A DNA stretch of 64,000 nucleotides from contig NZ_CP174509.1 of the NCBI RefSeq assembly GCF_045920555.1, forward strand, positions 3,782,001 through 3,846,000, given 5' to 3'. Positions within the stretch are counted from its first letter, which is position 1. Every line of letters starts with the position of its first letter. Origin of the DNA: Pseudalkalibacillus sp045920555. GTDB lineage: Bacteria > Bacillota > Bacilli > Bacillales > Fictibacillaceae. The translations under genes and the position numbers were made by a program. Below are positions 33,672 through 43,151 of this stretch, piece after piece. The notes beneath the pieces were generated by a model that saw nothing but the letters and a program-made list of their open reading frames with translations, searched no databases and was not told where the DNA came from.

Positions 33672-35474
33672 ATGAATAGTAGATTACCTTTTCCTAATCT
33701 ATCATTTTTGGTAGTAATATTTTTGCCAGTCTTACTGCTGTTAACTGCCTGCACCCAACAAACAATAGAAAAGGATACGGAGGTATCTAAAGAACCCACC
33801 CAGAAGTCTGAAGGAAAAGCCACCCTAGTTCTTAAAAACGGAAGTGTATATACCATGGAAGAAGATCAGCACACTGCTGAAGCGATAGCTATCAATGATG
33901 ACCAAATCATCTTTGTTGGCAGCAATACTGGTGTGGAAAAGTATATAAGCGATGACACTCAAGTGATTGATCTGAAAGGGAAGATGGTCTCCCCAGGCTT
34001 TATGGATGGACATACCCATCCACCGGGCCAATGGACTACTAAGCTTTTTCAAGTAGACCTTACGAATGTTAAAAGTCATGAAGAATACATCCAGGCTATT
34101 GCCGATTTTAGGAAGGACCATCCTGATGTGAAAATAATCACTGGCCGTGGTTGGAAAAATGGATCGTATGAACAAGCAGATGGTACAAACCCAGGTCCTA
34201 AGAAAGAGGATATAGATGCGGTGGTTTCCGATATTCCAGTAATCCTCAACTCCATTGATGGCCACTCTGTATGGGTAAACTCCAAAGCACTTGCAATGGC
34301 CGGGATATCCAAGGAAACAAAGGCTCCGAAAGGCGGTATGATTGAACGTAACCCTGACGGTTCCCCTCGCGGTGTTCTCCGTGAAGGTGCAACCGATTTA
34401 CTAACAGATGTACAAGCTTTGTTTGATCTAACTGGGGAGCAGTATAAAAAGGCTTTCTTGAAATATCAAGATGAAGCAAACAGCTTTGGTATAACCGGAA
34501 TTCTGAACATGTCTGGCAGTACTGAAAACATGAGTTTACTGCATGATCTGGAAAAGGAAGGGAAGTTGACGATGCGAATTGCCAACGCCTTCAAATTTGA
34601 CCCAGGCACCAATCCAGACGAAGCGGTTAAAACGGTGCTTGATTCTCGTGAAAAGTATAGTTCAGATTATCTTCAAATTAATACTGCTAAACTATTTGCT
34701 GATGGAGTAACTGAAGGCAAAACCGCCGTTTTCCTTGAGCCCTACACTGAGAATGCCGGAATGGGTGAGCACTATCATGGTGACGCAAATTGGAAAGTTG
34801 AGGATTTTAATAAAATGGTTACCTCTCTGGATAAGGACAGTGTTCAGTTGCATATTCATGCTATCGGTGATGGAGCTGTCCACGCAAGTCTTAATGCGTT
34901 TGAAAAAGCACGTAAAGCTAACGGAGAACGTGATTCCCGTCATACCATAACCCACATTTCCGCTATTAATGATAATGATATCACACGAATGGCTAAAATG
35001 AACGTCATTGCAAGTTTGCAACCATTCTGGTTTTACAAGGATCAGTACTATGAATTGGAAAAGGCAATGATTGGAGAGGGCCGTGCGCTGGACATGTACC
35101 CTGCCCGCAAGATGTGGGATGAGGGAGTGACTATTGCTAGTAGCAGCGACTATCCTCCAACCCCTGACTACCGACCCCTTAACGGTATAGAGATTGGAGT
35201 TACTCGAAATAGTCCTTATCCGGATGAACAGGAAACGAATATGATCCGTAATGATGCTTACGCGCTAACTGTAAAGGAAATGCTCCAGTCATTCACAAAA
35301 AACGTTGCTTATCAATTATTCCGGGAAGATGATTTAGGCTCCCTGAAGGTTGGTAAGAAGGCAGACATGGTAGTTCTTGATCTAGATATCATCAATTCCG
35401 ACCCTAAAGACATCTCAGAAACAAAGGTGGTCTACACAATTGTTGGCGGGAAGATTGTTTACGAGGGAAAATAA
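33672..35474 (+). CDS. Exported lipoprotein amidohydrolase, YtcJ-like (pair 1)
   Basis: 600 residues from ATG 33672 (AAGGGAGTG upstream; an upstream in-frame start at 33615 has none). A signal peptide of about 26 residues ends in the lipobox LTAC, so the enzyme is anchored on the outer face of the membrane. The rest is an amidohydrolase_3/YtcJ metal-dependent hydrolase: MVSPGFMDGHTHPPGQW, KLFADGVTEGKTAVFLEPYT, LHIHAIGDGAVHASLNAFEK, RHTITHISAINDNDI, and the C-terminal GSLKVGKKADMVVLD. Family members hydrolyse cyclic or linear amides. Surface location next to a permease suggests hydrolysis outside the cell before uptake. It is related to the cytosolic enzyme at 35710-37344. Confidence 0.85.
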   Translation: MNSRLPFPNLSFLVVIFLPVLLLLTACTQQTIEKDTEVSKEPTQKSEGKATLVLKNGSVYTMEEDQHTAEAIAINDDQIIFVGSNTGVEKYISDDTQVIDLKGKMVSPGFMDGHTHPPGQWTTKLFQVDLTNVKSHEEYIQAIADFRKDHPDVKIITGRGWKNGSYEQADGTNPGPKKEDIDAVVSDIPVILNSIDGHSVWVNSKALAMAGISKETKAPKGGMIERNPDGSPRGVLREGATDLLTDVQALFDLTGEQYKKAFLKYQDEANSFGITGILNMSGSTENMSLLHDLEKEGKLTMRIANAFKFDPGTNPDEAVKTVLDSREKYSSDYLQINTAKLFADGVTEGKTAVFLEPYTENAGMGEHYHGDANWKVEDFNKMVTSLDKDSVQLHIHAIGDGAVHASLNAFEKARKANGERDSRHTITHISAINDNDITRMAKMNVIASLQPFWFYKDQYYELEKAMIGEGRALDMYPARKMWDEGVTIASSSDYPPTPDYRPLNGIEIGVTRNSPYPDEQETNMIRNDAYALTVKEMLQSFTKNVAYQLFREDDLGSLKVGKKADMVVLDLDIINSDPKDISETKVVYTIVGGKIVYEGK

Positions 35475-35573
35475 AAAAATGAACTTTAACAAAACTGATA
35501 CCAAAATGACGTTTCTCTGACTGAATTGTCAAGAACAGGTATTACTCTTCCAAAGTGTCACGTTTAAAAATAA

Positions 35574-35602
35574 ACCAGGCGGATTCTACGAATCCGCCTG
35601 GT
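35574..35602. terminator. Shared terminator between convergent permease-amidohydrolase pairs
   Basis: CCAGGCGGATTC (35575-35586) and GAATCCGCCTGG (35590-35601) form a perfect 12-bp GC-rich stem with a TAC loop, then GTGTTTGTCTTT. It sits between the two convergent operons. Confidence 0.8.
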
Positions 35603-35709
35603 GTTTGTCTTTATATATTTTCTTTTTGAACGATAGCTTCATCTTACAAGTTAAGATATGTTGATGACAATAATAAAATCTACCGCTTCCGCACTCGGTA
35701 ATTTTTCCT

Positions 35710-37344
35710 TTAATTTGACAACAGGGTATATTTCTCTTCGAAGACAACATCTCCGTTCATAATTGTCATCAACACCTTCGTTTCCCTTATCTTTTCCGCA
35801 GGAATCGAAAATAAGTCTTTATCTAAAACAACGATATCAGCTAGCTTCCCAGGTTCTAATGTCCCAAGTTCATGATCTCTAAAGACACTATGGGCAGCAC
35901 CTGAAGTATACGCTTTTAAAGCAGAAGCAAGCGGAATCCGTTCTTGTTCATTCCAAACTCTTGTGCCACTGTAATCCATCCTGTTTACTGCATAATAGAT
36001 TTCCTTGATTGGATCCAATGGAGATATTGGAAAATCAGTTCCAAATGCTAGATTTCCAGCCGCTTCGTATAATGATTTACACGTATAAGCATATTTATCT
36101 TTTTCTTCACCAATCCTTGACGTATGATTTTCACTTGGCATAAGTGCTAAATGAGACGGCTGGATGGAGGGGATCACTCCCAAAGTTTCAAACCGTTTTA
36201 TATCCTCTGGATGTATGACTTCAATATGTTCCAGGGCGTGCCTTGAATCCCTATTCCCATTAATGTTCTGAGCTTCTTCAAACGCATCTAGACCTAACCT
36301 GACCGCCCCGTCACCAATTGCATGGAAACGAATCTGAAACCCTTCTTTATCGGCTTCAACAACCCATTTTTTAATTTGTCCTGGTGAAAAAGCTGTCTCC
36401 CCTTTAGTTTCTGGGCGGTCTTTATATGGGTCCAACATAAAGGCTGTATAGCCCGTAATGACTCCATCTATAAATTGCTTCAATCCTGTAAACTTCAATT
36501 TTTGTGAATTGTATCTCTTTCTAAGATTTTTCACACGTTCAAAATCCCCATCCAGTGCCGGGTATAGGTGAACACGTACAGTCAAATTCTCTTGATCCTC
36601 AAACTCCTTATAAAACTCATAATCTTCTATACCAGCTAGCGCCCTACTGGCGTATAAGTCATTGACAGATGTTACACCACATTTTGCTGCGTGTTTTAGA
36701 AAACTTTCCATCAATTCATATTGCCGTTCTCTCGGAAACAACAATGCTTTATCCGATACTAATGATACAGCTGTTTCAAGCAGTACGCCTGTCAACTCTC
36801 CATTGTCATCCTTCTGAATATCTCCATAGGGCGGGTTTGAAGTTTCTCGGGTAATATTTGCAATTTCCAACGCCTTGCTGTTCACCCAAGCATAGTGTCC
36901 TTCAGCATGAAATAAAATCACTGGAGAATCAGGAACATGCCGATCAAGTATCTTCCGATTTGGAGGGACACTCACGTCCTCCCAGCTTCCTTCATCCCAT
37001 CCATTTCCAATGATCCATTCGCCATCATCTTTACTACGCGAAAATTCTTTTACCTTCTGTACAACTTCCTCAGAGGAAGTGGCAGTCGATAAATCGATCG
37101 AAAAATCAGTGAATAAACTTCCGAGCATCAAATGTAGATGTGCATCATGAAAACCAGGCATGATCAATTGATTTTTAAAGTCATAAACTTTGGTCGATGT
37201 CCCTATATATTGATCTCCATTACCGTCCTTTTCTACCGCTGTAATTTGGTTATCCTTTATCGCAATGAACCCTGACATCGGCTCATCTTCCACCCCTGTG
37301 AATATCACATTACCCCGGAGTAAAATATCAGCTGTATTCATCAT
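35710..37344 (-). CDS. Cytosolic amidohydrolase, YtcJ-like (pair 2)
   Basis: 544 residues from ATG 37344; GAGGAG lies just upstream, and the adjacent ATG at 37341 is equally possible. It is an amidohydrolase_3 family enzyme: metal ligands in MPGFHDAHLHLMLGS, then KQFIDGVITGYTAFMLDPYK, IRFHAIGDGAVRLGLDAFEE, RHALEHIEVIHPEDIKRFET, FGTDFPISPLDPIKEIYYAV and GTLEPGKLADIVVLD. There is no signal peptide, unlike its paralogue at 33672. It is encoded 63 bp downstream of an APC permease on the same strand, so it should hydrolyse an amide brought in by that permease. Confidence 0.87.
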   Translation of the reverse strand: MMNTADILLRGNVIFTGVEDEPMSGFIAIKDNQITAVEKDGNGDQYIGTSTKVYDFKNQLIMPGFHDAHLHLMLGSLFTDFSIDLSTATSSEEVVQKVKEFSRSKDDGEWIIGNGWDEGSWEDVSVPPNRKILDRHVPDSPVILFHAEGHYAWVNSKALEIANITRETSNPPYGDIQKDDNGELTGVLLETAVSLVSDKALLFPRERQYELMESFLKHAAKCGVTSVNDLYASRALAGIEDYEFYKEFEDQENLTVRVHLYPALDGDFERVKNLRKRYNSQKLKFTGLKQFIDGVITGYTAFMLDPYKDRPETKGETAFSPGQIKKWVVEADKEGFQIRFHAIGDGAVRLGLDAFEEAQNINGNRDSRHALEHIEVIHPEDIKRFETLGVIPSIQPSHLALMPSENHTSRIGEEKDKYAYTCKSLYEAAGNLAFGTDFPISPLDPIKEIYYAVNRMDYSGTRVWNEQERIPLASALKAYTSGAAHSVFRDHELGTLEPGKLADIVVLDKDLFSIPAEKIRETKVLMTIMNGDVVFEEKYTLLSN

Positions 37345-37407
37345 ATCTCTCCTCATAAATAAATTTTTATTTTCTAAAAAATTTTAAAAGCAGCTGTTTA
37401 AGGTAAG

Positions 37408-38751
37408 TCATGAAATATTTTCTTCATATTGAATTTCTGGGAGTCTGGTCCGGAATCCTTTCGTCAAAAACAACAGATATACAACACCTAACACGAACCA
37501 AACGCTTCCTAGAATCAAAGAATACTTGTCAAGATTAATAAGGAGCCACAAGTCAAGTAATGCACCGATTAAAGGAACGACGACATATAATGCAATTCCT
37601 TTAAAGGACCTCTCTTTTTTCCTTCGGAAGAACAAAAAGATGACTGAAATATTTACAAAAATAAACGCTAGAAATGCTCCAAAGTTAATGAATGATGCCA
37701 CCAAAGTGAGACTTAAAAATAGCGCTGACAAGGATAAACAAGATATCAAAAGGATGTTGTTGACGGGGGTCTTATATTTCTTATGCAGCTTCCCAAAAAA
37801 TTTCTCAGGAAGCTGTCCATCCCTTCCCATTGCAAACAACACACGGGAAGCACTTGCTAATGATGCTGTTGCGGAACCAAAAACTACAAAAGCGGTTACT
37901 ACTAAAAATGTCGTGCTCAGGACATTTCCTCCGACTAGTCCAATGATTTCATATGCGGCTGAGTCAGGGTTACTAAAACTCATATAATCCGGCCATAGAT
38001 TGTGTGATAAATAGGAAACTACAATAAAAATAAAGCCGCCGATCAGCGTTACCAAAATAAGACTGCGGGGAATATTCTTTTTGGGGTTGACGGTCTCCTC
38101 GGCAAATGCCGTTACTGAATCAAATCCTAAAAATGAAAAACAAAGCAACGCAGCTCCGGCAACGATCAGAGAAAATGTTTCATCAGGATTAAAAAACGGT
38201 TCGATATTGAATAGGGTCCCTGTACCTGTCCCTTGTAGAATTGATTTAATAGATAGAATACAGAAGATCAGTAAAAACAATACCGAGAACACAATAACAA
38301 TCATGTTTGCTCCTGCTGCGAGTTTAACTCCCCTTATGTTTACAAGGGTGACGAGGATTAATAATCCAGTGATCCAAACCTGAGGCGGAACCCCTGGTAT
38401 TGCTGCAGAGAAGAAAATACCAAATAACAAATAGTTGACCATCGGTATGAAAAGATAGTCCATTAAAATTGACCACCCGACCAAAAATCCGACAAAAGGA
38501 TTGATCGCTTTCTGTGCGTAAGTATATGCTGATCCGGAAATGGGATATTCTTTCGCCATTTGTCCATAACTATATGCAGTAAAGAGCATTACGATCAGAG
38601 CAAGGATATACGACCCTGCTACCATGCCATGTGATAGCTGCGAAGCAATACCATATGTACTAAAGACAGTGGTTAAAGCCATAAAAGCCAAGCCGAATAC
38701 AACAACAGAAGATAATGATAGAGACCTTGAAAGTTGTGTGTCATATTTCAA
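37408..38751 (-). CDS. APC superfamily amino acid permease (pair 2)
   Basis: 447 residues, about 12 membrane segments, clearly related along its length to the permease at 32271 (shared TYGIAS/TFGIAS, YPxxGSxYTY, NPxVGxLVGW, SFLGFDSVTAFAEETVNPKK versus SFIGFDAITTLSEETVEPKK, AMGRDGQLPEKFFGKLHKKY). It imports an amino-acid-like compound. It is the first gene of the minus-strand pair and precedes the cytosolic amidohydrolase. Confidence 0.88.
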   Translation of the reverse strand: MKYDTQLSRSLSLSSVVVFGLAFMALTTVFSTYGIASQLSHGMVAGSYILALIVMLFTAYSYGQMAKEYPISGSAYTYAQKAINPFVGFLVGWSILMDYLFIPMVNYLLFGIFFSAAIPGVPPQVWITGLLILVTLVNIRGVKLAAGANMIVIVFSVLFLLIFCILSIKSILQGTGTGTLFNIEPFFNPDETFSLIVAGAALLCFSFLGFDSVTAFAEETVNPKKNIPRSLILVTLIGGFIFIVVSYLSHNLWPDYMSFSNPDSAAYEIIGLVGGNVLSTTFLVVTAFVVFGSATASLASASRVLFAMGRDGQLPEKFFGKLHKKYKTPVNNILLISCLSLSALFLSLTLVASFINFGAFLAFIFVNISVIFLFFRRKKERSFKGIALYVVVPLIGALLDLWLLINLDKYSLILGSVWFVLGVVYLLFLTKGFRTRLPEIQYEENIS

Positions 38752-39083
38752 ATTTAATTCCCTCCTTAAATTTTAGTTATTATTTATATTGCAATTTCTA
38801 TGCCAATTAGGAATTTTTAGATTATTAACAATATTCCCCTCCATTTTCCTATTGCATGAAACAGCTCTCTTCAACACCCCTAGAGATGCCATGCAATATC
38901 GCATAATCTATGAGTCTATGCATAATCTAATTGATAACATGACCCCTGCTTTAATGTGAATGAGAGTCAGCTTGCTCTTCTTTATTAAAAGGGTGAAGGT
39001 AGATCTTGTTAAACACATAAAAAGTGAAGCGATCTGATTCCAAGTATTTGGAAAATTAGATCGCTTCAAGTAAAAGTTTTTGT
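38752..39083. other. Intergenic region; promoter of permease pair 2 and terminator of the hydantoinase operon
   Basis: The only clear structure is a long hairpin at about 39027-39067: TGAAGCGATCT pairs with AGATCGCTTCA, with an inner TTCCAA/TTTGGAA stem. On the minus strand it is followed by CTTTTTATG and so terminates the hydantoinase-like operon. I see no gene here. Confidence 0.6.
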
Positions 39084-40676
39084 TTATTTTACGGTACCTG
39101 TATACTCTTCCTTACGTGTTTTCAATAATGTGCCGGCTGCTTTCACTCGGATTTTTGTTGCGTTACCAGGTACGTAAGACAATGGTACATCTTCAAGATC
39201 GACTATTGTTAGGTCAGAAGGATCGGCGCCGGCTTTGATTGCCTCCTCACGTGCCATATCCTTCGCCTGCTCAAGAGTTTTCTCCCTGCCAAGCTCATCC
39301 ATGGAAAAGATTCTTTCCACTTGCCCGCTTACTTGGGAGATCGCTGCCCCCATTGCGTTCGCAACTCCGAAATGATTCGGTTTCAACACTTCTGATGCTC
39401 CTTTTAGATCGTTCGGGAACAGGATACTTCCTCCGCCTACTAGAACGACTGGAACAGGCTCTGAACTTGTTTTCATTTTATCGATTGCTTCTTCCAGCAT
39501 TTCAACCATTTTTGCGTACACTCTTTGTAATAAATCTTGATCTAAATGAGAGACTTTTTCTCGATCGCCTAGATCAGCGATGCCTAATGCAACGGCTACA
39601 TCCGTTGTCGTAAGAGTCTCACCGCCGAAGATCAAGCTCTTCTCAGGCAATCGATGGCCAACACTTTCAGGCCCGACCTTTATTTCCCCTTCGTCCAATA
39701 CCTCGATGATCGTCCCGCCGCCTAAACCGATTGAAACGATATCAGGCATGCGGAAATTGGTCCTCACTCCGCCGACTTCTACAGCGAGTGAGGATTGACG
39801 TGGAAACTTGCTTATCAGGACACCGATGTCGGTTGTCGTTCCACCGACGTCTACCACCAACGCATCCGAATGGTCCGTGAGATAGGAGGCACCTCTCAAA
39901 CTGTTTGTAGGTCCGCACGCAATTGTTAGAATTGGATATTTCACCGTGTATTCAACAGACATTAAGGTTCCGTCATTTTGCCCGAAGAATACCTTTGCGT
40001 CAACCCCTTCCCTTTTTAACGCCTGCGTGAATCCATTCGCTGTCGCCCTTGCCACATCAACCACAGATGCATTCAAGATCGTCGCATTTTCACGTTCGAT
40101 AAGTCCAACACTGCCGATTTCGCTCGATAACGAAAGAGGGATTTCATCACCAAGCACCTCTGTCAAAATCTCTACAACCCGTAACTCATGTTGATTGGAT
40201 ACGGGTGAAAAGACGGACGTGATCGCAACCGAGTTCACTTTTCCTTTGATCTCATGAGCAATTTTGTAGATTTCAGCTTCATCCAGTTCAACGATTTCAC
40301 GGCCATCGAACTCATGTCCGCCTTTGACAATATACGTATTTTGGTCGAGGATCGCTCTTAAATCATCCGGCACTCCGACCATTGGTTTTATCGCTAATGT
40401 TGCAGGAGCTCCAATACGGATAACCGCAACTTTGTTCAATCTTTTCCGTTCCACAATCGCATTCGTGCAGTGTGTCGTACCGAGCATCGCGTAATGAATG
40501 TCCTCCACAGCGACACCTGACCCCCGGATCACTTTTTTCAATGCTTCATAGATCCCAGTACTTACATCCTCTGTTGTCGGGTGTTTCACCTCGGAAACGA
40601 CATGATAGTTTTCATCCAAAATGACCGCATCTGTATGGGTTCCACCTACGTCTATTCCAATCCGATAACTGCACAT
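39084..40676 (-). CDS. Hydantoinase/oxoprolinase family protein (HyuA-like)
   Basis: 530 residues with the two ATP-binding actin-like motifs of the hydantoinase A/oxoprolinase family: GIDVGGTHTDAVILDENYHV at the N-terminus and VVDVGGTTTDIGVLISKFPR near residue 270. MLGTTHCTNAIVERKRLNKV and VVLVGGGSILFPNDL are further markers. The family couples ATP hydrolysis to opening of hydantoin or 5-oxoproline rings. It starts one base after the DUF917 stop codon, a pairing common in this subfamily, and shares an operon with an NCS1 permease. A cyclic ureide or imide substrate is likely but not proven. Confidence 0.87.
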   Translation of the reverse strand: MCSYRIGIDVGGTHTDAVILDENYHVVSEVKHPTTEDVSTGIYEALKKVIRGSGVAVEDIHYAMLGTTHCTNAIVERKRLNKVAVIRIGAPATLAIKPMVGVPDDLRAILDQNTYIVKGGHEFDGREIVELDEAEIYKIAHEIKGKVNSVAITSVFSPVSNQHELRVVEILTEVLGDEIPLSLSSEIGSVGLIERENATILNASVVDVARATANGFTQALKREGVDAKVFFGQNDGTLMSVEYTVKYPILTIACGPTNSLRGASYLTDHSDALVVDVGGTTTDIGVLISKFPRQSSLAVEVGGVRTNFRMPDIVSIGLGGGTIIEVLDEGEIKVGPESVGHRLPEKSLIFGGETLTTTDVAVALGIADLGDREKVSHLDQDLLQRVYAKMVEMLEEAIDKMKTSSEPVPVVLVGGGSILFPNDLKGASEVLKPNHFGVANAMGAAISQVSGQVERIFSMDELGREKTLEQAKDMAREEAIKAGADPSDLTIVDLEDVPLSYVPGNATKIRVKAAGTLLKTRKEEYTGTVK

Positions 40677-40677
40677 T

Positions 40678-41769
40678 TCATTTCACGCCCCCTTCTACTA
40701 GCTCCTCGATCGGTGTATATTCGACATCGTAGCCGAAGTACCCAGGACCCGTCGTTTCAATCCCTTTCGGCGTCCTCCATTTCGGATCACACGGCATACC
40801 GATAACGACACAACGCGCACCGTATCGCAATCCTTCTGTCGTGATCGGGATTCCCGTTTCTGCATCTAATACCGCAATCAAGTCGGGGGTTACACATTTT
40901 ACGTGATCCTTCGTACGGGCCAGTAAATGTTCATTTTGAAATTGAAGGTACAGCTCATTATCCTTATTTTCATCAAGGCCATGAATCGTAGCCGTCCCAC
41001 GAGCAAATCCTGATTCCGTCTTCCGGTTGATATCCATCACTTTTCCTGTAAAAAGATTATAACCTTTCGTTACATCAAGGATTTCTTCAATCGGGTTTTT
41101 GTTGGCTTGTTTGGCTTCGCGAATCCTACGGCCGATTTCCTCTTCCAATGTCAAAATGTTGAGGATCGATGCTTGCTTCACTGTCTTTCCTTGCATCGGA
41201 TAGATCGAAAGCATGACCGACCCACCCATTTCTACAGTAGCAGATCGAGCAATTCGTTCCGCCCATACGTTATTGATCGTATTCAATACGGTATTGTTGC
41301 CCTTTTCATCGGCTAAAACCATAGGAGTCGCCGAAATACCATCTAGATAAAAGGTCACCATTTGAAGTTCAGGAAACGCTCTTCCCATTCCGTCCGCGTC
41401 AATGACAGGCAGACCCAATCTCGCTGCCAAAGCAAAAGGGATCATCGAGTTGACCCCGCCCGCTTCAATCGGCATCGTCGCAAATATTTCTTTTCCTAAG
41501 TAATTTTTTAACGCTTCAAATGCCCCGATCGCTTCCTCACCACTTGGCACTTTTTCAATCATGACGGTAGGAGCGCCCATCATTGCGGAAGGAACGATCA
41601 AGGCGTCATCCGGAACTTCATCCACACTGATCAACTTGACCGGGCCATATTCCTCGATCGCCTGGAGTGCCATCAGCTTACCGATATACGGATCACCTCC
41701 GCCGCCCGTCCCTAAAAGAGCAGCTCCAACGGCGATATCCTCGATTTCCTGCTTGCCAATAAGTCTCAT
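40678..41769 (-). CDS. DUF917 family protein (S-methyl thiohydantoin desulfurase-like domain)
   Basis: 363 residues with the DUF917 start (GKQEIEDIAVGAALLGTGGG, DPYIGKLMALQAIEEYGPVK), PIEAGGVNSMIPFALAARLG and LPVIDADGMGRAFPELQMVT. The family is encoded almost always beside HyuA-type proteins and probably forms a complex or a second catalytic subunit with them. AGGTAGG precedes the ATG. It lies between the NCS1 permease (6 bp upstream) and HyuA (1 bp downstream). The exact reaction is unknown. Confidence 0.83.
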   Translation of the reverse strand: MRLIGKQEIEDIAVGAALLGTGGGGDPYIGKLMALQAIEEYGPVKLISVDEVPDDALIVPSAMMGAPTVMIEKVPSGEEAIGAFEALKNYLGKEIFATMPIEAGGVNSMIPFALAARLGLPVIDADGMGRAFPELQMVTFYLDGISATPMVLADEKGNNTVLNTINNVWAERIARSATVEMGGSVMLSIYPMQGKTVKQASILNILTLEEEIGRRIREAKQANKNPIEEILDVTKGYNLFTGKVMDINRKTESGFARGTATIHGLDENKDNELYLQFQNEHLLARTKDHVKCVTPDLIAVLDAETGIPITTEGLRYGARCVVIGMPCDPKWRTPKGIETTGPGYFGYDVEYTPIEELVEGGVK

Positions 41770-41775
41770 AATCTC

Positions 41776-43104
41776 TTAACCTACCTCTCTATATTCATTT
41801 CGTTTAATTTGTTTGTTCTTTAAAATGGTCGAAACTATCAATTGTAAGCCAAATGCCACGATGAAAGCATCCAATCCTGAAGCCCCCGTCAGAGTGAATA
41901 AACCGAATCCATTTGGAGCAGGTGTTGTCATGAAAGCAAATAGTGCTGACAAAATCCATACAATCGAGCTCGTTACATTCACGTTTTTCATCTGACCGAT
42001 ATATTGAAAGTCATATTTTTTCGGATTGACGAAGTAATCGCCGACATAGATCCCCCCGATTGGCGGAATCAATGCACTTAAAAAGATCAAAAACGGGATG
42101 AAGTTATCATAAATACCGCCGAGGGCCATCATGGTCCCGACGAATCCAGCAATGATCGTCAATACGAATTTCGGTGCTTTACTGAAAATGACAGAGAACC
42201 CAAGTGCTGAGGAATATAGGTTGTTATCATTCGTTGTCCACTGAGCTAAAATCAGGATGGCCATCGCTGCAGCTCCCCAGCCCAGCCCGAGCATGATCTC
42301 GACGATGTCTGCCTTGGAGGTCGCTTTTGCTAGAATGACCGCAATGATCAACACGACACTGAAACCGGCAAAAAATCCGACAAAGGATGAGATGACAGCA
42401 TCTTTCGTAGATCTTGCATACCTTGAGATGTCTGGACCGATGATCGCACCGATTGCAAGAGACCCGATAATCAGGGAAATCGACAGTCCGACCGTCAATG
42501 GGTCCCCACTTAAAGGGGTATCGATAATCGAAGAAAAGGATCGGTTGTCCATAACTTTTGCAAGGGATGCCACAAGCAATAGGCCAAGTAAAGGCACCGC
42601 GAGAAAACTTAGCTTTTCTATTGCGTTATAACCGATAACAGCAGTCGTCGTCATCAAGATCCCGCCTAATATGACCAATGCTTTCGCTGGAACATCAACC
42701 GAAAAAACTTCCAGCAGTATATAGCGTAAACTCGAACCGAATAAATCGAGCTGGACACCGAACCACCCGAATAATGCAATCGCTATGATGACCGATACAG
42801 CATAAGAACCGTATCTACCCAACGCGAACCTTGATACTAAGGAAGTGGAGAGTCCTGTCTTGGCTCCGACAACTCCACACAATGCACTTAAAACTGCCAA
42901 TACGAATGTTCCGACGAAGGTGGCTAGAATACTCTTGCCAAACGATAAACCACCGCCAAGTGTTCCGCCTAGAACAATTGCGGATAATGCAATGATTGCT
43001 CCCAACCAAACAATCGATAACGCAAACCAGCCTTTCCGCTTTTCCTGTGGCACTGGTTTCCTTTCATAATCATTGACAAATTTCTTTTCTGATCCCTCAA
43101 CCAT
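41776..43104 (-). CDS. NCS1 family permease (cytosine/purine/hydantoin transporter)
   Basis: 442 residues from ATG 43104, with GGAGGGG 10 nt upstream; a longer frame to 43158 would run into the TetR gene. About 12 membrane segments. The N-terminus ERKPVPQEKRKGWFALSIVW, GGTLGGGLSFGKSILATFVG, FGWFGVQLDLFGSSL, GPDISRYARSTKDA and QWTTNDNNLYSSALGFSVIF are typical of the CodB branch of nucleobase:cation symporter-1. Given the hydantoinase partners, a hydantoin-, allantoin- or cytosine-like ring is the probable cargo. Confidence 0.87.
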   Translation of the reverse strand: MVEGSEKKFVNDYERKPVPQEKRKGWFALSIVWLGAIIALSAIVLGGTLGGGLSFGKSILATFVGTFVLAVLSALCGVVGAKTGLSTSLVSRFALGRYGSYAVSVIIAIALFGWFGVQLDLFGSSLRYILLEVFSVDVPAKALVILGGILMTTTAVIGYNAIEKLSFLAVPLLGLLLVASLAKVMDNRSFSSIIDTPLSGDPLTVGLSISLIIGSLAIGAIIGPDISRYARSTKDAVISSFVGFFAGFSVVLIIAVILAKATSKADIVEIMLGLGWGAAAMAILILAQWTTNDNNLYSSALGFSVIFSKAPKFVLTIIAGFVGTMMALGGIYDNFIPFLIFLSALIPPIGGIYVGDYFVNPKKYDFQYIGQMKNVNVTSSIVWILSALFAFMTTPAPNGFGLFTLTGASGLDAFIVAFGLQLIVSTILKNKQIKRNEYREVG

Positions 43105-43151
43105 AACATTTCCCCTCCTTTTGATTGATCTATTTTTTAATAAAAAATAGG

